From DASZIT01 sp963709665 (GTDB lineage Bacteria; Actinomycetota; Acidimicrobiia; Acidimicrobiales; RAAP-2), in assembly GCA_963709665.1 (NCBI GenBank), contig CAVPWU010000002.1:1550001-1614000 (forward strand): a DNA stretch of 64,000 bases, read 5' to 3'. Positions 43,237-52,173 of the stretch are shown here, piece by piece; within the stretch, counting starts at the first letter, position 1; each line of letters opens with the position of its first letter. Below the pieces are notes generated by a model. That model was not told where the DNA came from. It made no database searches and saw nothing but the letters and a program-made list of their open reading frames with translations. The position numbers and the translations under genes are program-made.

Positions 43237-43464
43237 ATGGTCCGTGCGGCGGCAGGGATGGTCGAGGCACTCCCGGCGGTGACGGTGGTCGGGGTGATCG
43301 TGGGCATCATCCTGGTCATCGTGGCACTCGTCGTCCTCTGGTACCTGGTCCTCTTCCTGCTGATCCAGCGGGGTCGCCGCAAGCGGGCCGAGCGGCTGGC
43401 CGCCAACCCCGACGCCTACCCGGCGGCACCCACCGACCAGAACTGGCGCGGCAAGGAGTCCTGA
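43237..43464 (+). CDS. Small single-pass membrane protein, 75 aa
   Basis: ATG 43237. One long hydrophobic helix ('AVTVVGVIVGIILVIVALVVLWYLVLFLLI') is followed by a basic patch (QRGRRKRAERLA) and a polar Pro/Asn tail. Topology is probably N-out, C-in by the positive-inside rule. The family is not recognised. It begins only 29 bp from the divergent lepA start. Confidence 0.6.
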   Translation: MVRAAAGMVEALPAVTVVGVIVGIILVIVALVVLWYLVLFLLIQRGRRKRAERLAANPDAYPAAPTDQNWRGKES

Positions 43465-43780
43465 GGGGCCCGGTCCCGGGGCCCGGGCGGCGTCGGGGCG
43501 GCGTCGGGGCGGTGGTGGGGGGACGGTGGTGGGGCGGGGTCCGGGCCGGGGCACCGGCGGCCCGGCGATCGGCTCCGGGAGGTCGCCCGGCGGCCCGGCG
43601 ATCGGCTCCGGGAGGTCGCCCGGCGGCCGCCCCACGGCCCCGCTGGGAGCGGGACCGCCCTGGTGCTAGCATGGCCTGTCTCCTGTGGAGCGCCCTCGGG
43701 CACCCGGGAACCGATCTCCAACCGTCTGTGGTGGCGCCCTGCGCCCCCAGGCCATCCGTCGAGGACGAAGAGGACCAGCT
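43465..43780. other. 316-bp gap upstream of rpsT with GC repeats
   Basis: Holds a run of GGCGTCGGGGC/GGTGGTGGGG repeats followed by the 33-bp direct repeat at 43554-43626. The final ~110 bp before rpsT should contain its promoter and leader; TAGCAT near 43668 is a weak -10 candidate. No ORF is supported. Confidence 0.4.
43554..43626. repeat. 33-bp direct tandem repeat, 2.2 copies
   Basis: A 33-bp unit starting CCGGCGGCCCGGCGATCGGC is repeated exactly at 43554 and 43587, with a partial third copy at 43620, in non-coding sequence between the small membrane gene and rpsT. Confidence 0.85.
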
Positions 43781-44053
43781 GTGGCAAACATCCGGAGTCA
43801 GATCAAGCGCAACCGTCAGACCCTCAAGCGCCAGGCGCGCAACAAGTCGGTCCGCTCGGAGCTACGCACCCGCACCAAGAAGGCGATCTCCGCCATCGAC
43901 GAGGGCGCCGAGAACAGCCCCGAGGCGCTGCGGCTGGCCATCAAGCGGATCGACAAGGCCGCCGCCAAGGGTGTCATCCACAAGAACCAGGCGGCCAACC
44001 GCAAGTCGCGCCTGATGAAGCGGGCCGCCGCCCACGAGGGCGCCGACGCCTGA
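43781..44053 (+). CDS. rpsT: 30S ribosomal protein S20
   Basis: 90 aa from GTG 43781. The highly basic three-helix S20 pattern is 'ANIRSQIKRNRQTLKRQARNKSVRSELRTRTKKAISAID' then 'IKRIDKAAAKGVIHKNQAANRKSRLMKR'. It binds 16S rRNA early in 30S assembly. A Shine-Dalgarno-like GAGGAC lies ~10 bp upstream. It stands alone, facing lepA across the intergenic region, the usual genome neighbour. Confidence 0.96.
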   Translation: MANIRSQIKRNRQTLKRQARNKSVRSELRTRTKKAISAIDEGAENSPEALRLAIKRIDKAAAKGVIHKNQAANRKSRLMKRAAAHEGADA

Positions 44054-44295
44054 CCGGCCGGTCGGTCCCACGACGGGCCGACTGACCACCCCGGTGGCCA
44101 CCTGACCCGGGGTTCCGAACCGGTCACCCGGCGCCGTCCGACCCCGACGACCCGCCGCCCCCGGACCACGCCGGACGAGCCACGCCGCAACCCACGCCGG
44201 ACGTGCCCCCGGACCCACCGGCGTCGCGCCCCACCGGGGACGGCCGCGGCGGTGGGCCGGCCCCCCGACCGGCCCACCCACCCGCGGCCACCGGA
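44054..44295. other. 242-bp gap after rpsT, nothing firm
   Basis: Convergent gap between rpsT and the substrate-binding protein. Several short GC inverted repeats (for example GGCCGGTCGG with CCGACTGACC near 44056-44085) could terminate rpsT, but there is no T tract or clear ORF. Confidence 0.35.
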
Positions 44296-45604
44296 TCAGT
44301 TGGTCAGCTTCCCGTTCGCCGTGTAGTACGGCTGGTCGCACCGGTAGCCGGCGCTCGAACCGGTCACCGGCGGGTCGTCGGTGCGCACGATGGCCCCGTT
44401 GACGATCTTGGCGATGATGTAGCACTCCGCCGGGGTCTTGGTCGCCGGGTGCGAGGTGGCCAGCAGGTTGTTCCCGGAGAAGCTCGAGATCGACCGCAGC
44501 GCCTGCAGCTCCGATCCTCGGGACGGGTCGGTGCCCGCCTTCTGCAGGGCCTGGGTGAACAGCTCCGTCGACAGCCATCCGTACAGGGTGTAGAGGTCGG
44601 GCTTGAACCCCGGATCGGCCTTCTGCACCCAGGTGAGGAAGGTGTTGACCGCCGGCAGGGCCTGGGCGTCCTGCCCCAGGTAGAGGGCGGCGGCCTGCTC
44701 GAGGTAGGCGCCGTCGGTGGCGGCCGCCCCGCCCGATGCCGGAGATCAGGGCGTTGGAGTAGGTGGAGGCGCCGAGCACCACCACCGGGTGGAAGTCCTG
44801 CGCATCGAGCGCCTTGAAGACGGCGGAGGCGTAGTTCTCCGGCATCTGCTCGACGAAGAGGATCTTCACCCCGTCGTTCCGCATGGCGATGACGTTCTGG
44901 GTGAAGTCGGTCTGGGTGATGGCGTAGGTGGGGTCGTAGACGACCTTGTAACCCAGGTGCTCCATGGCCGCCTTCTCGCCGGCGTAGGCGGCGGTGGCCG
45001 CCGGCTCGTCGGCCACCAGGGATGCGGCGTGCTTCACGGCCGAGGGGTACTTCTTCTGGAAGTACACCAGCGGGCCGAGCTCCCACCCGTCGTCCGCCGG
45101 CTGGGGGCTGAAGGTGTTGGGGAGCTGGTTGGCCGCCGAGCTGAGGGACACGGTGACGTTGGGCACCGAGGGGTTCTTGGCCAGGACGGTGGCGCCGTAG
45201 GCGTCGTTCAGCGAGAACCCGCCGACCATGGCGAAGTCCTTGGTGATGTCGTTGGCGGTGAGGGCCTTGTTCTGGGCTCCGTCGTTGTAGCCGTCGTCCG
45301 CCCCGTCGATGACCAGCTTGCGCCCGTTGACGCCCCCGGTGGAGTTGACGTAGTCGGCGTAGGCCTTGGACCCCTCCAGCGCCCCCAGGAACAGCCCGGC
45401 GGTCTGGGTGGAGATGTTGCCGACGGTAACCGTGGAGGAGGTGACCCCGGTGTGGTCGTGGAAGGCGGCCGCCGGGATGGCCGGCGTGGACGCCGAGGCC
45501 GTCGACGTCGGGACCACCACCGCAGCCGCCGCCAGCCCCAGCCCGGTGAGGAGGGAGACGGGGACGCGCCACCCCCGACGGATCGTTCGCTTGCCTTGCC
45601 TCAT
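44296..45604 (-). CDS. Branched-chain amino-acid-type ABC substrate-binding protein (apparent frameshift)
   Basis: From ATG 45604 (GGAGGA upstream): signal peptide (basic start, 'SLLTGLGLAAAAVVVPTSTASAS', cleavage after ~39). A Peripla_BP_6 domain follows: 'TVTVGNISTQTAGLFLGALEGSKAYADYVNSTGGVNGRKLV', 'MVGGFSLNDAYGATVLAKN', 'YDPTYAITQTDFTQNVIAMR', 'VVVLGASTYSNALISGIG'. At 44727-44730 one extra G/C in a CCCC run shifts the frame. The correct continuation ('AAATDGAYLEQAAALYLGQD', 'KPDLYTLYGWLSTELFTQAL') runs to the stop at 44296. The ligand is unknown; no permease or ATPase genes are adjacent. The gap to the thioesterase gene holds the presumed promoter. Confidence 0.82.
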
Positions 45605-45739
45605 CCTTGGATCCTCCCCCTTTGTACGGTCCACCCGGTGGTGGACCGCGTCATCCGATCGATCCGGCTGTCCCCCCCGGGGCACGGTTGCCGTTCAGAA
45701 CGTACCGAGAACGTACGACGTCCCCGGTCCTTGCGCCGG

Positions 45740-46517
45740 TCACCCCCCGGAGGCGGCCCCCGATTCGGTGACCGGGTCGCCACCCCCGGCCGCCGCTTCG
45801 TCGGCCGCCGGCGCGCCGCCGGAGCTGTCGGCTCCCCCGCCCCGCCGGTGCATGGAGTCGATCAGCGGGCGGTCGAGGTTGACGAACTCCCCCTCCGCCT
45901 CCACGCAGACCACCCCCCCCTGGACCAGGCGCCCGGCGCTCCGGATCCGACGGCCCTCCCGCCCGGTCACCCAGGCCTCGAACCGGGACGGGGTGTCGAT
46001 GAGGGTGGGCTTCAGATACCGGATGGAGAGGGTCCGGGTGGGACCGGCCATGCCGCCCAGCACGTTGGCGGCGGTCAGCACGATGTCGAAGGCGCCCGGC
46101 CAGGACCGCCCCGTGGACGCACCCCGGGGCCCCCTCGTAGGTGGAGGTGAACACCCCGTGGGCGATGGCGTTGGGGGGCTCGAACTCGATGGTGAGGGGC
46201 GGGGCGATCGGGTTGCAGGTCCCGACCACCACGTCGAAGGGCATGGCGGCGGCCAGCCCGCCGGCCCCGTCGGCCTGCAGTCCCTGCTCGGCGAACCGGC
46301 CGGTCGGGGTGGCGTCCGGCCCGGGGACGTGGTGCTCGAGCCGGTCGGCCAGCTCCCGCAGGGCGGTGGCGGCCACGGCCAGCTCGGCGGGCGGGGCGGC
46401 GGAGGTGACGGTGAGGTTGATCAGGCGGCGCACCTGGTCGGCCAGGTCCTCCCGGCCGCCGCCGCTCCAGGGTCGCCGGTGGTTCTGGACGTTGCCGTCC
46501 GGCCAGGCCTCGCTCAT
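45740..46517 (-). CDS. PaaI/hotdog-fold acyl-CoA thioesterase (apparent frameshift)
   Basis: ATG 46517 overlaps the LLM stop (ATGA). The N-terminal helical part is 'DLADQVRRLINLTVTSAAPPAELAVAATALRELADRLEHHVPGP'. The hotdog fold has 'IAHGVFTSTYEGAPGCVHGAVLAG', then after a frame change at about 46095 'AFDIVLTAANVLGG', 'TLSIRYLKPTLIDTPSRFEAWVTGREGRRI', 'EAEGEFVNLDRPLI'. Removing one base from the GGGCGCC stretch restores an uninterrupted protein. Thioesterases of this kind release CoA from acyl-CoA, consistent with the enoyl-CoA hydratase and SDR upstream in the same row. The C-terminal ~25 residues are Gly/Ala-rich. Confidence 0.78.
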
Positions 46518-47367
46518 GGTGCTCCGATCCGATCGACGTAGACGGCATGGGCATCGAGCACGGCGAGCATCTCGTCGGCGGATGCCCGACGGCACCCGGA
46601 GGACGACCTCGTCCACCCCCAGGTCCCGGTAGTGCTCGAGCTTGGCCTGGGTGGGCACCGTGCCGAACGGCACCACCCGGACGGTGCCGGGGTCGCGTCC
46701 CCGGGCCTCGAAGGCGGCCCGCAGCCTGGCCAGGGACTCGGCCAGCCCCGAGCCCCCGACCGGCATCCAGCCGTCGGCGTAGTCGGCGATGGCGTCGAAG
46801 AGCTTGGGGCGGGCGCCACCGCCGATGAGCACGGGGACCCGGGGCTGCTGCACGGTCTTGGGCCAGGCCCAGCAGGGGTCGAGCGACACGTAGGTCCCGT
46901 GGTACTCGGCCCGCTCCTGGCTCCAGAGGGCCTGCATGCACTGGACGTGCTCCCGGGCCACCGCCCGCCGGTCGGCGAAGGGCACGCCATGGTCGGCCGC
47001 CTCGTCCCGGTTCCAGCCGAAGCCGATCCCCAGCACCACCCGTCCCTGGCTCAGGTGGTCGAGGGTGGCGATCTGCTTGGCCAGGACGATCGGGTCGTGC
47101 TGGGCCACCAGGGCCACCCCGGTGCCGAGGGTGATCCTCCTCGGTGACGGCGGCGGCCATGGACAGGGCCACGCACGGGTCGAGGCTCCGCTGGTAGTCC
47201 TCGAGGTGGACGCCCTCCACCAGGGCGGGCGGGGTGTCGGCCCGGAGCGGGAGGTGGGTGTGCTCGGGGAAGTAGAGCGAGGCGAAGCCCCGCTCCTCCA
47301 CCGCCCGACCCAGGTCGGCCGGCGCCATGTCCCGGTCGGTGAGGAAGGCGGTGATCCCGAGGCGCAC
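46514..47367 (-). CDS. LLM-class F420-dependent oxidoreductase (two apparent frameshifts)
   Basis: The start GTG 47367 codes 'RLGITAFLTDRDMAPADLGRAVEERGFASLYFPEHTHLP'. After 'VALSMAAAVTE' the frame changes at ~47136 and continues 'RITLGTGVALVAQHDPIVLAKQ', 'VVLGIGFGWNRDEAADHG', 'PVLIGGGARPKLFDAIADYADGWMPVGG', 'GVDEVVLRVPS'. A second change at ~46585 leads to 'SADEMLAVLDAHAVYVDRIGAP' and the stop at 46514. Both are +1 events at GGAGGA and CCC runs. Family: coenzyme-F420-dependent luciferase-like reductases or dehydrogenases; the substrate is unknown. It lies within a lipid-catabolism-like gene row. Confidence 0.8.
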
Positions 47368-47372
47368 GGTGG

Positions 47373-48158
47373 TCAGGCCCCCCGGCCGGGCTCGAGGGAG
47401 GCGGCCAGGCCGTCCCCGGGGTTGGCGGCGGGGTCGGCGAAGAGGGCGGCGAAGGCCGACTCCTCGCGGGACCGGGCGGCCACCACGGCGTCCACCCGGC
47501 CGGCGGTCATCAGCCGCTTGATCTCCCGGGTGGCCCGGTGGGGGAAGGCGGCGATGCGGCGGGCCAGCGCCAGGGTCTCGTCCAGCACGGTGCCCGCCGG
47601 GACCGAGCGCAGGGCGATCCCCGAGGCGACCGCCCGGTCGGCGTCGATCCACTCGGAGGCCAGCAGGGCCAGCGACGCCTGCTGCCACCCCATCAGCTGG
47701 GGCAACAGGAGGCTGCTGCCGGCCTCGGGGGGCACACCCATCTCGGCGAACGGGGCCTTCAGGCGGGCGGTCTCGTCGATGAGCACCAGGTCCAGGTGGG
47801 CCAGGAGGGTGAAGCCCAGCCCCATCCCCACCCCGTTGACGGCGGCCAGCAGGGGGACCGGGCAGGTCTGGAGCACCTCGAGGAGACCCGGGAAGCCGCT
47901 GGCGGCATCGGGGTCGGCGGTGCCGGTGGCCAGGGCGGCCATCTCGTGGAGGTCCTGGCCGGCGGTGAAGGCGCTCCCCCGACCGGTCAGCACCACGGCT
48001 CCGATCGACTCGTCCCCGACCGCCCCCTCCAGCGCCCGGGTCACCGCCCGGTACATGGGGAGGTCGAAGGCGTTGCGGGCCTCCGGACGGGCGAAGGCGA
48101 TCAGCCGGACGCCCTCGGCGTCCTCCACGTCGACCCGGTGGTCGGTCACCGGCGACAC
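47373..48158 (-). CDS. Enoyl-CoA hydratase/isomerase family protein
   Basis: 261 aa from GTG 48158. Crotonase fold with oxyanion-hole segments 'GRGSAFTAGQDLHEM' and 'NGVGMGLGFTLLAHLDL', then 'APFAEMGVPPEAGSSLLLPQLMGWQQASLALLASEWIDADRAVASGI'. The catalytic glutamate of true hydratases sits near 'PPEAGS'. It probably hydrates or isomerises an enoyl-CoA intermediate. Alternative GTG starts at 48149 and 48200 exist; the last would overlap the upstream SDR stop by ~23 bp. It is 5 bp upstream of the LLM oxidoreductase. Confidence 0.88.
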   Translation of the reverse strand: MSPVTDHRVDVEDAEGVRLIAFARPEARNAFDLPMYRAVTRALEGAVGDESIGAVVLTGRGSAFTAGQDLHEMAALATGTADPDAASGFPGLLEVLQTCPVPLLAAVNGVGMGLGFTLLAHLDLVLIDETARLKAPFAEMGVPPEAGSSLLLPQLMGWQQASLALLASEWIDADRAVASGIALRSVPAGTVLDETLALARRIAAFPHRATREIKRLMTAGRVDAVVAARSREESAFAALFADPAANPGDGLAASLEPGRGA

Positions 48159-48177
48159 CGCCGGGGTGGCGCCCCGG

Positions 48178-48972
48178 TCACGGACGGACCACCTGGCCAC
48201 CGTCCACGTTGAAGACGTGCCCGGTGATCCACGAGGCCTCGTCGGACAGCAGGAACAGGCACATGCCCACCAGGTCGGAGGCGTCCCCCTGCCGCTTGAT
48301 GGCCAGGCCGTCGAGGATGGGCTTGAGGAACACGTCGGGCACCACGTTCCTCGACGCCTCGGTGTCGATGGGGCCCGGGGCGATGGCGTTGGTCCGGATG
48401 TGGTCGCCGCCCAGCTCGTGGGCCAGCTGCTGGGTGATGGAGTTGACCCCCGCCTTGGCCAGCCCGTAGAAGCCGGCGTAGAGGTAGGCGGCCGTCGAGG
48501 ACTGGTTCACGATGGCCCCGCCCCCCCGGGCCTTCAGGGCCGGGTAGCAGGCGCGCACGCAGTTGAGGGCGCCCATCATGTTCACCGACAGGAACCGGGT
48601 CAGGTAGTCCCAGTCCACGGTGAGCAGCAGGTCGAGCTTCATGGTGCCGAAGATGGCGGCGTTGTTGACCAGGTAGTCGAGTCCCCCGAAGTGCTCGACG
48701 GCCGCCTCGGCCATCGACACCGCCGAGGCCGGGTCGGCCACGTCCACCCGCACCGCCCGGGCCGTCCCGCCCGAGGCACGGATGCCGGCCGCCACCGCCT
48801 CCGCCTTCTCCGCGTCGATGTCGGCCACCAGCACCGAGGCGCCGGCGTCGGCCAACGCCTCGGCGTAGGCCTGGCCGATCCCCCCGGCCGATCCGGTGAC
48901 GATGGCCACCTTGTCGGTGTAGTCGAACCGCACCGTCGGGTGCGGGGTGGTGGGGTCGGTCTCCGGGCTCAT
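48178..48972 (-). CDS. SDR-family oxidoreductase (Rv0769-like)
   Basis: 264 aa. Rossmann motif 'AIVTGSAGGIGQAYAEALADAGASVLVADID', 'YLVNNAAIFGTM', catalytic Ser in 'IVNQSSTAAYLYAGFYGLAKAGVNS' with Y-x3-K (YGLAK), and 'IRTNAIAPGPIDTEASR'. NAD(P)-dependent alcohol/ketone oxidoreduction. Its ATG overlaps the CMD-like stop. Together with CMD, ALDH and the oxidoreductase at 51 kb it corresponds, by family and neighbourhood, to the Rv0768-Rv0771 side of the M. tuberculosis cyp51 region. Confidence 0.92.
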   Translation of the reverse strand: MSPETDPTTPHPTVRFDYTDKVAIVTGSAGGIGQAYAEALADAGASVLVADIDAEKAEAVAAGIRASGGTARAVRVDVADPASAVSMAEAAVEHFGGLDYLVNNAAIFGTMKLDLLLTVDWDYLTRFLSVNMMGALNCVRACYPALKARGGGAIVNQSSTAAYLYAGFYGLAKAGVNSITQQLAHELGGDHIRTNAIAPGPIDTEASRNVVPDVFLKPILDGLAIKRQGDASDLVGMCLFLLSDEASWITGHVFNVDGGQVVRP

Positions 48973-49379
48973 GCCTCCGCCTCTCCGGCCGTCTGCCCGG
49001 CCTTGCGCCGTCGGGCGATGACCCGCTCGGCCACCTCGTTCATGCCGGTGGACAGCGGCCAGCCCACGTAGTGGGTGAGGTGGAGCACCGTCTCCCGCAG
49101 CTGTTCGACGGTCAGCTCGCCGCGTTCGAGGGCGGACTGGAACTGGATCTCGAGTAGGGGGGCCTGCCCGAGGGCGGCCAGCACCCCGATGGTCATCAGC
49201 CGGCGGTCCCGGTTGCCGAGGTCGGGCCGGATCCAGACGTCGCCGAACAGGTGGTCGACGGTGTAGTCGACGTAGGGGCCCTCGATCTGGTCGGGGTCGA
49301 CGGAGAAGCCGTAGACCTCCTGCATCTTGGCCATGCCCTTGGCCCGGGCCGATCCGGGCCCGTGGTCCTGGTCGCTCAT
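48969..49379 (-). CDS. Carboxymuconolactone decarboxylase-family protein
   Basis: 136 aa, all-helical AhpD-like fold: 'VDYTVDHLFGDVWIRPDLGNRDRRLMTIGVLAALGQAPLLEIQFQSALERGELTVEQLRETVLHLTHYVGWPLSTGMNEVAERV'. The family includes gamma-carboxymuconolactone decarboxylase and alkylhydroperoxidases. There is no CxxC pair here, so it is not a peroxidase of AhpD type. Similar to Rv0771 in context. The ATG at 49379 has GGGGACC upstream. Downstream genes overlap it, forming one operon from here to the substrate-binding protein. Confidence 0.88.
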   Translation of the reverse strand: MSDQDHGPGSARAKGMAKMQEVYGFSVDPDQIEGPYVDYTVDHLFGDVWIRPDLGNRDRRLMTIGVLAALGQAPLLEIQFQSALERGELTVEQLRETVLHLTHYVGWPLSTGMNEVAERVIARRRKAGQTAGEAEA

Positions 49380-49440
49380 GCTGGTCCCCTTCCGGAGTGG
49401 TGGTGGTGCGTCACCGGACGGCCGGTGGCGCGGAGGCCGG

Positions 49441-50925
49441 TCAACCGGCCGGCTCGGCGATGGACTTGGTCTCCAGGTACTCCTCGAACCCGGCCACCCC
49501 GGACTCGCGTCCGATCCCGGACTGCTTGTACCCGCCGAACGGCACGTCCGGGCTGTACCAGAGGCCCCCGTTGACCCCGACGGTACCGGTCCGGATGCGG
49601 TTGGCCACGCCCACCGCCCGGTCCCGGTCGGTGGCCCACACCGAGCCGGACAGCCCGTAGGTCGACTGGTTGGCCAGGGTCACCGCGTGGTCGTCGCCGT
49701 CGTGGGGGATGATCACCAGCACCGGCCCGAAGATCTCCTCCTGGGTCACCCGGGCGGTGTTGTCGACCCCCACGATGAGGGTCGGCTCGACGTAGTACCC
49801 GGTGTCGAGCCCCTCGGGCCGGCCTCCGCCGATGGCGAACGAGCCCCCCTCCTCCTCGGCCAGCCGGAGGTAGCCCTCCACCCGGTCCCGCTGCCGGGCG
49901 CTGATCAACGGCCCGCAGATGGTGCGGGGGTTGGTGGGATCGCCGGCCGGGAGCTGTCCCAGCATGGTGGCGGTGGCGCTCACCGCGTCGTCGAACTGGC
50001 TCCGGGGCACCAGCAGCCGGGTGGTGATGGCGCACCCCTGGCCGGCGTGGGTACAGACGGTGAAGGCGGCCACCACGCAGGCCGAGGCCAGGTCGGCCTC
50101 GTCGAGGATGACGAAGGCGGACTTCCCCCCGAGCTCCAGGAAGACCTTCTTGAGGGTCTCGGCGCCCGAGGCCATCACCTTCTTGCCGGTGGCGGTGGAG
50201 CCGGTGAAGCTGACCTGGTCGACCCGGGGGTCGGTGGAGAGCTGGGCCCCGATCCGGTGGTCGGAGGACGGCACCACGTTGACCACCCCGGGCGGGATGT
50301 CGGTCTCCTCGGCGATCAGCCGACCGAGGACGGTGGCACACCACGGGGTGTCGGGGGCCGGCTTGAGGACCACGGTGTTGCCGGCGGCCAGGGCCGGCCC
50401 CAGCTTGGCCAGGTTGATCTGGTGCGGGACGTTCCAGGGGGTGATGGCCCCCACCACCCCGGTGGCCTCCCGCCGCACCCACCGGTGGGAGGGGATGCCC
50501 AGGGGGGCGGCGTCGCCCAGGTCGGTCTCCCACTGGTAGCCCTCCAGCAGGTCGGCCACCCAGCCCAGGGACCCCACCGGGTCGTCGAGCTGGGCGGAGG
50601 AGGTCAGCCCCACCGGGGAGCCGGTCTCGGCCACCGTCATGGCCCGGATGTCGTCGGCGTGGGCGAGGAAGGCGGCCTGCAGCTGGCGGAGGCCCGACAC
50701 CCGCCGGTCGACGTCGGTCGACCAGTCGGTGGTGTCGAAGGCGTGCCGGGCGGCGGCGATGGCCTCGTCCAGATCGTCGTCCCCACCGTCGGCGACCACC
50801 CCGAGGACCTCCTCGGTGGCCGGGTTGAGGGTCTCGAAGGTGCGGCCGGACCGGGCGGCCCGGAGCTCGCCACCGATCAGCAGCCGCTCCTCCCCCACGA
50901 TGGCGGTGTCCCCGTTGGTGCTCAC
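49441..50925 (-). CDS. NAD-dependent aldehyde dehydrogenase (AldA-like)
   Basis: 494 aa. 'GVVGAITPWNVPHQINLAKLGPALAAGNTVVLKPAPDTPW', the coenzyme loop 'VSFTGSTATGKKVM', catalytic Glu 'FLELGGKSAFVILDEAD', the nucleophile Cys in 'THAGQGCAITTRLLV', 'EEIFGPVLVIIPHD', and C-terminal 'PFGGYKQSGIGRESG'. Oxidises an aldehyde to the acid. GTG 50925 follows GAGGAGCAC. It corresponds to aldA (Rv0768) in the mycobacterial cyp51 neighbourhood. The true substrate is unknown; sterol- or terpenoid-derived aldehydes are a guess. Confidence 0.93.
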   Translation of the reverse strand: MSTNGDTAIVGEERLLIGGELRAARSGRTFETLNPATEEVLGVVADGGDDDLDEAIAAARHAFDTTDWSTDVDRRVSGLRQLQAAFLAHADDIRAMTVAETGSPVGLTSSAQLDDPVGSLGWVADLLEGYQWETDLGDAAPLGIPSHRWVRREATGVVGAITPWNVPHQINLAKLGPALAAGNTVVLKPAPDTPWCATVLGRLIAEETDIPPGVVNVVPSSDHRIGAQLSTDPRVDQVSFTGSTATGKKVMASGAETLKKVFLELGGKSAFVILDEADLASACVVAAFTVCTHAGQGCAITTRLLVPRSQFDDAVSATATMLGQLPAGDPTNPRTICGPLISARQRDRVEGYLRLAEEEGGSFAIGGGRPEGLDTGYYVEPTLIVGVDNTARVTQEEIFGPVLVIIPHDGDDHAVTLANQSTYGLSGSVWATDRDRAVGVANRIRTGTVGVNGGLWYSPDVPFGGYKQSGIGRESGVAGFEEYLETKSIAEPAG

Positions 50926-51021
50926 GTGCTCCTCGGTCCTCGGTCGGTGGTGGATCCCCGGACCGACGGGTCGTCGGTGGGTGCGGCGGTGGTGGGCGCG
51001 GAGGTCCTCACGGTGCGTGCC

Positions 51022-52014
51022 TCACGATGCGTACGGGGTGCCCCGGACCCCGAAGATGTCGTCAGCCATCGCCTCGGTGAGGGAGGCCAGCGGCAGGTCC
51101 ACGCCCAGGGCCTCGCCCGCCTCGACGGCCGCCCGCAGGTCCTTGTGGGCGAGGGTGGACGCCGCCGCCATGGCATCGATGAGGCCGCGGTCATCGGCCT
51201 CGGTGAACGGCGCCACCGTGGGCCGGAACATCAGGGTGGTGGCCCCCCCGGTCCGGAGGTCGCTGGCCTTGACCACCTGGGCCAGCTTGGCCAGGTCGAT
51301 CCCGGCCGACTCGGCCAGCGCCTGGGCCTCGTAGGCGGCCAACCACGACCCGTACTGGATGATGTTGCGGGCCAGCTTGGCGGTGAGGCCGGCGCCGAAG
51401 GGCCCCATCCGCACCACCAGCGAGCTGAAGGCGTCGAGCACCGGCATCACCCGGTCGATGGTCTCGACGTCGCCGCCCACCATGCAGGTGAGGTCGCCGG
51501 CGGCGGCGGCTGTGGGGCCTCCGCTCACCCCGCAGTCGAGCAGGTCGACGCCCACGCCGGTCGCCTCGGCGCCGATGGCGGCCACGCACGGGGCGGAGAT
51601 GGTGCTGACCACGATGCACGAGGTCCCCGGCCCCGCCGCCGCCAGCGCCCCCTCGGGGCCCGACAGCACGGCGTGGACCTGGGCGTCGTTGACCACCGCC
51701 ACGATCAGCACGTCGCTCCGCTCGGCCAGGTCGGCGGGGGATCCGGCCACGGTGGCCTTGTCGGCGTAGCGGTCGGTCACCTCGGTGCGGAGGTCGCAGA
51801 CCACCAGCGGGAATCCGGCGGCCAGCAGGCTGGTGGCCACACCGTCGCCGATGTCCCCCAGTCCGATGACGCCGACGACGGTGGTCGGCGCTCCCTCCTC
51901 GTGCTGCTCGGGCACCCGGTCCTCCCCCATCGACTCGTCGAGTCCGCCGGGCGATGATGCCACCCCGTCGGCTGTCTGTCCGGCCCGGGCCGTCTCCGAC
52001 GCCTGCGGGCTCAC
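51022..52014 (-). CDS. NAD(P)-dependent 3-hydroxyacid dehydrogenase-like protein (Rv0770-like)
   Basis: 330 aa. After a ~40-residue leader, the Rossmann start 'VVGVIGLGDIGDGVATSLLAAGFPLVVCDLR' belongs to the beta-hydroxyacid dehydrogenase family. The substrate motif 'DLLDCGVSGGPTAAAAGDLTCMVGG' and catalytic Lys in 'FGAGLTAKLARNIIQYG' follow. It oxidises a 3-hydroxy acid or reduces a semialdehyde; the exact substrate is unknown. GTG 52014 lacks a Shine-Dalgarno sequence, and ATG 51930 would remove most of the leader. Its promoter lies in the divergent region with the TetR operator, so it is a probable TetR target. Confidence 0.88.
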   Translation of the reverse strand: MSPQASETARAGQTADGVASSPGGLDESMGEDRVPEQHEEGAPTTVVGVIGLGDIGDGVATSLLAAGFPLVVCDLRTEVTDRYADKATVAGSPADLAERSDVLIVAVVNDAQVHAVLSGPEGALAAAGPGTSCIVVSTISAPCVAAIGAEATGVGVDLLDCGVSGGPTAAAAGDLTCMVGGDVETIDRVMPVLDAFSSLVVRMGPFGAGLTAKLARNIIQYGSWLAAYEAQALAESAGIDLAKLAQVVKASDLRTGGATTLMFRPTVAPFTEADDRGLIDAMAAASTLAHKDLRAAVEAGEALGVDLPLASLTEAMADDIFGVRGTPYAS

Positions 52015-52037
52015 GGCTGCAACGGTGCCCCTTCATT

Positions 52038-52068
52038 TGGACACCTGTCCAGACTATAGTGTGGACAC
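52038..52068. promoter_or_regulatory. TetR-type operator/promoter in divergent region
   Basis: Three TGGACA/TGTCCA half-sites. TGGACACCTGTCCA (52038-52051) is a perfect palindrome. TGTCCA at 52046 and TGGACA at 52062 form a second inverted repeat with ten bases between. The spacer contains TATAGT (52055-52060), a good -10 placed ~8 bp before the ATG at 52069. A repressor bound here would block transcription both ways. Confidence 0.75.
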
Positions 52069-52173
52069 ATGACTTCTCGCAACGGCGGCGACGCCGACGG
52101 AACCTCCCCACCGACCGCCCGGGCGGACGGCGCCGGGGACGGCGACCCGCCGTCGACGGGAGGGCGGCCATGA
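52069..52173 (+). CDS. Possible leaderless upstream ORF, 34 aa, coupled to tetR
   Basis: ATG 52069 lies about eight bases after the TATAGT box with no Shine-Dalgarno sequence, as in leaderless actinobacterial mRNAs. It encodes a polar Gly/Asp/Pro-rich peptide and ends in TGA overlapping the TetR start (ATGA at 52170). It may serve to couple ribosomes to tetR rather than make a functional peptide. Confidence 0.4.
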   Translation: MTSRNGGDADGTSPPTARADGAGDGDPPSTGGRP

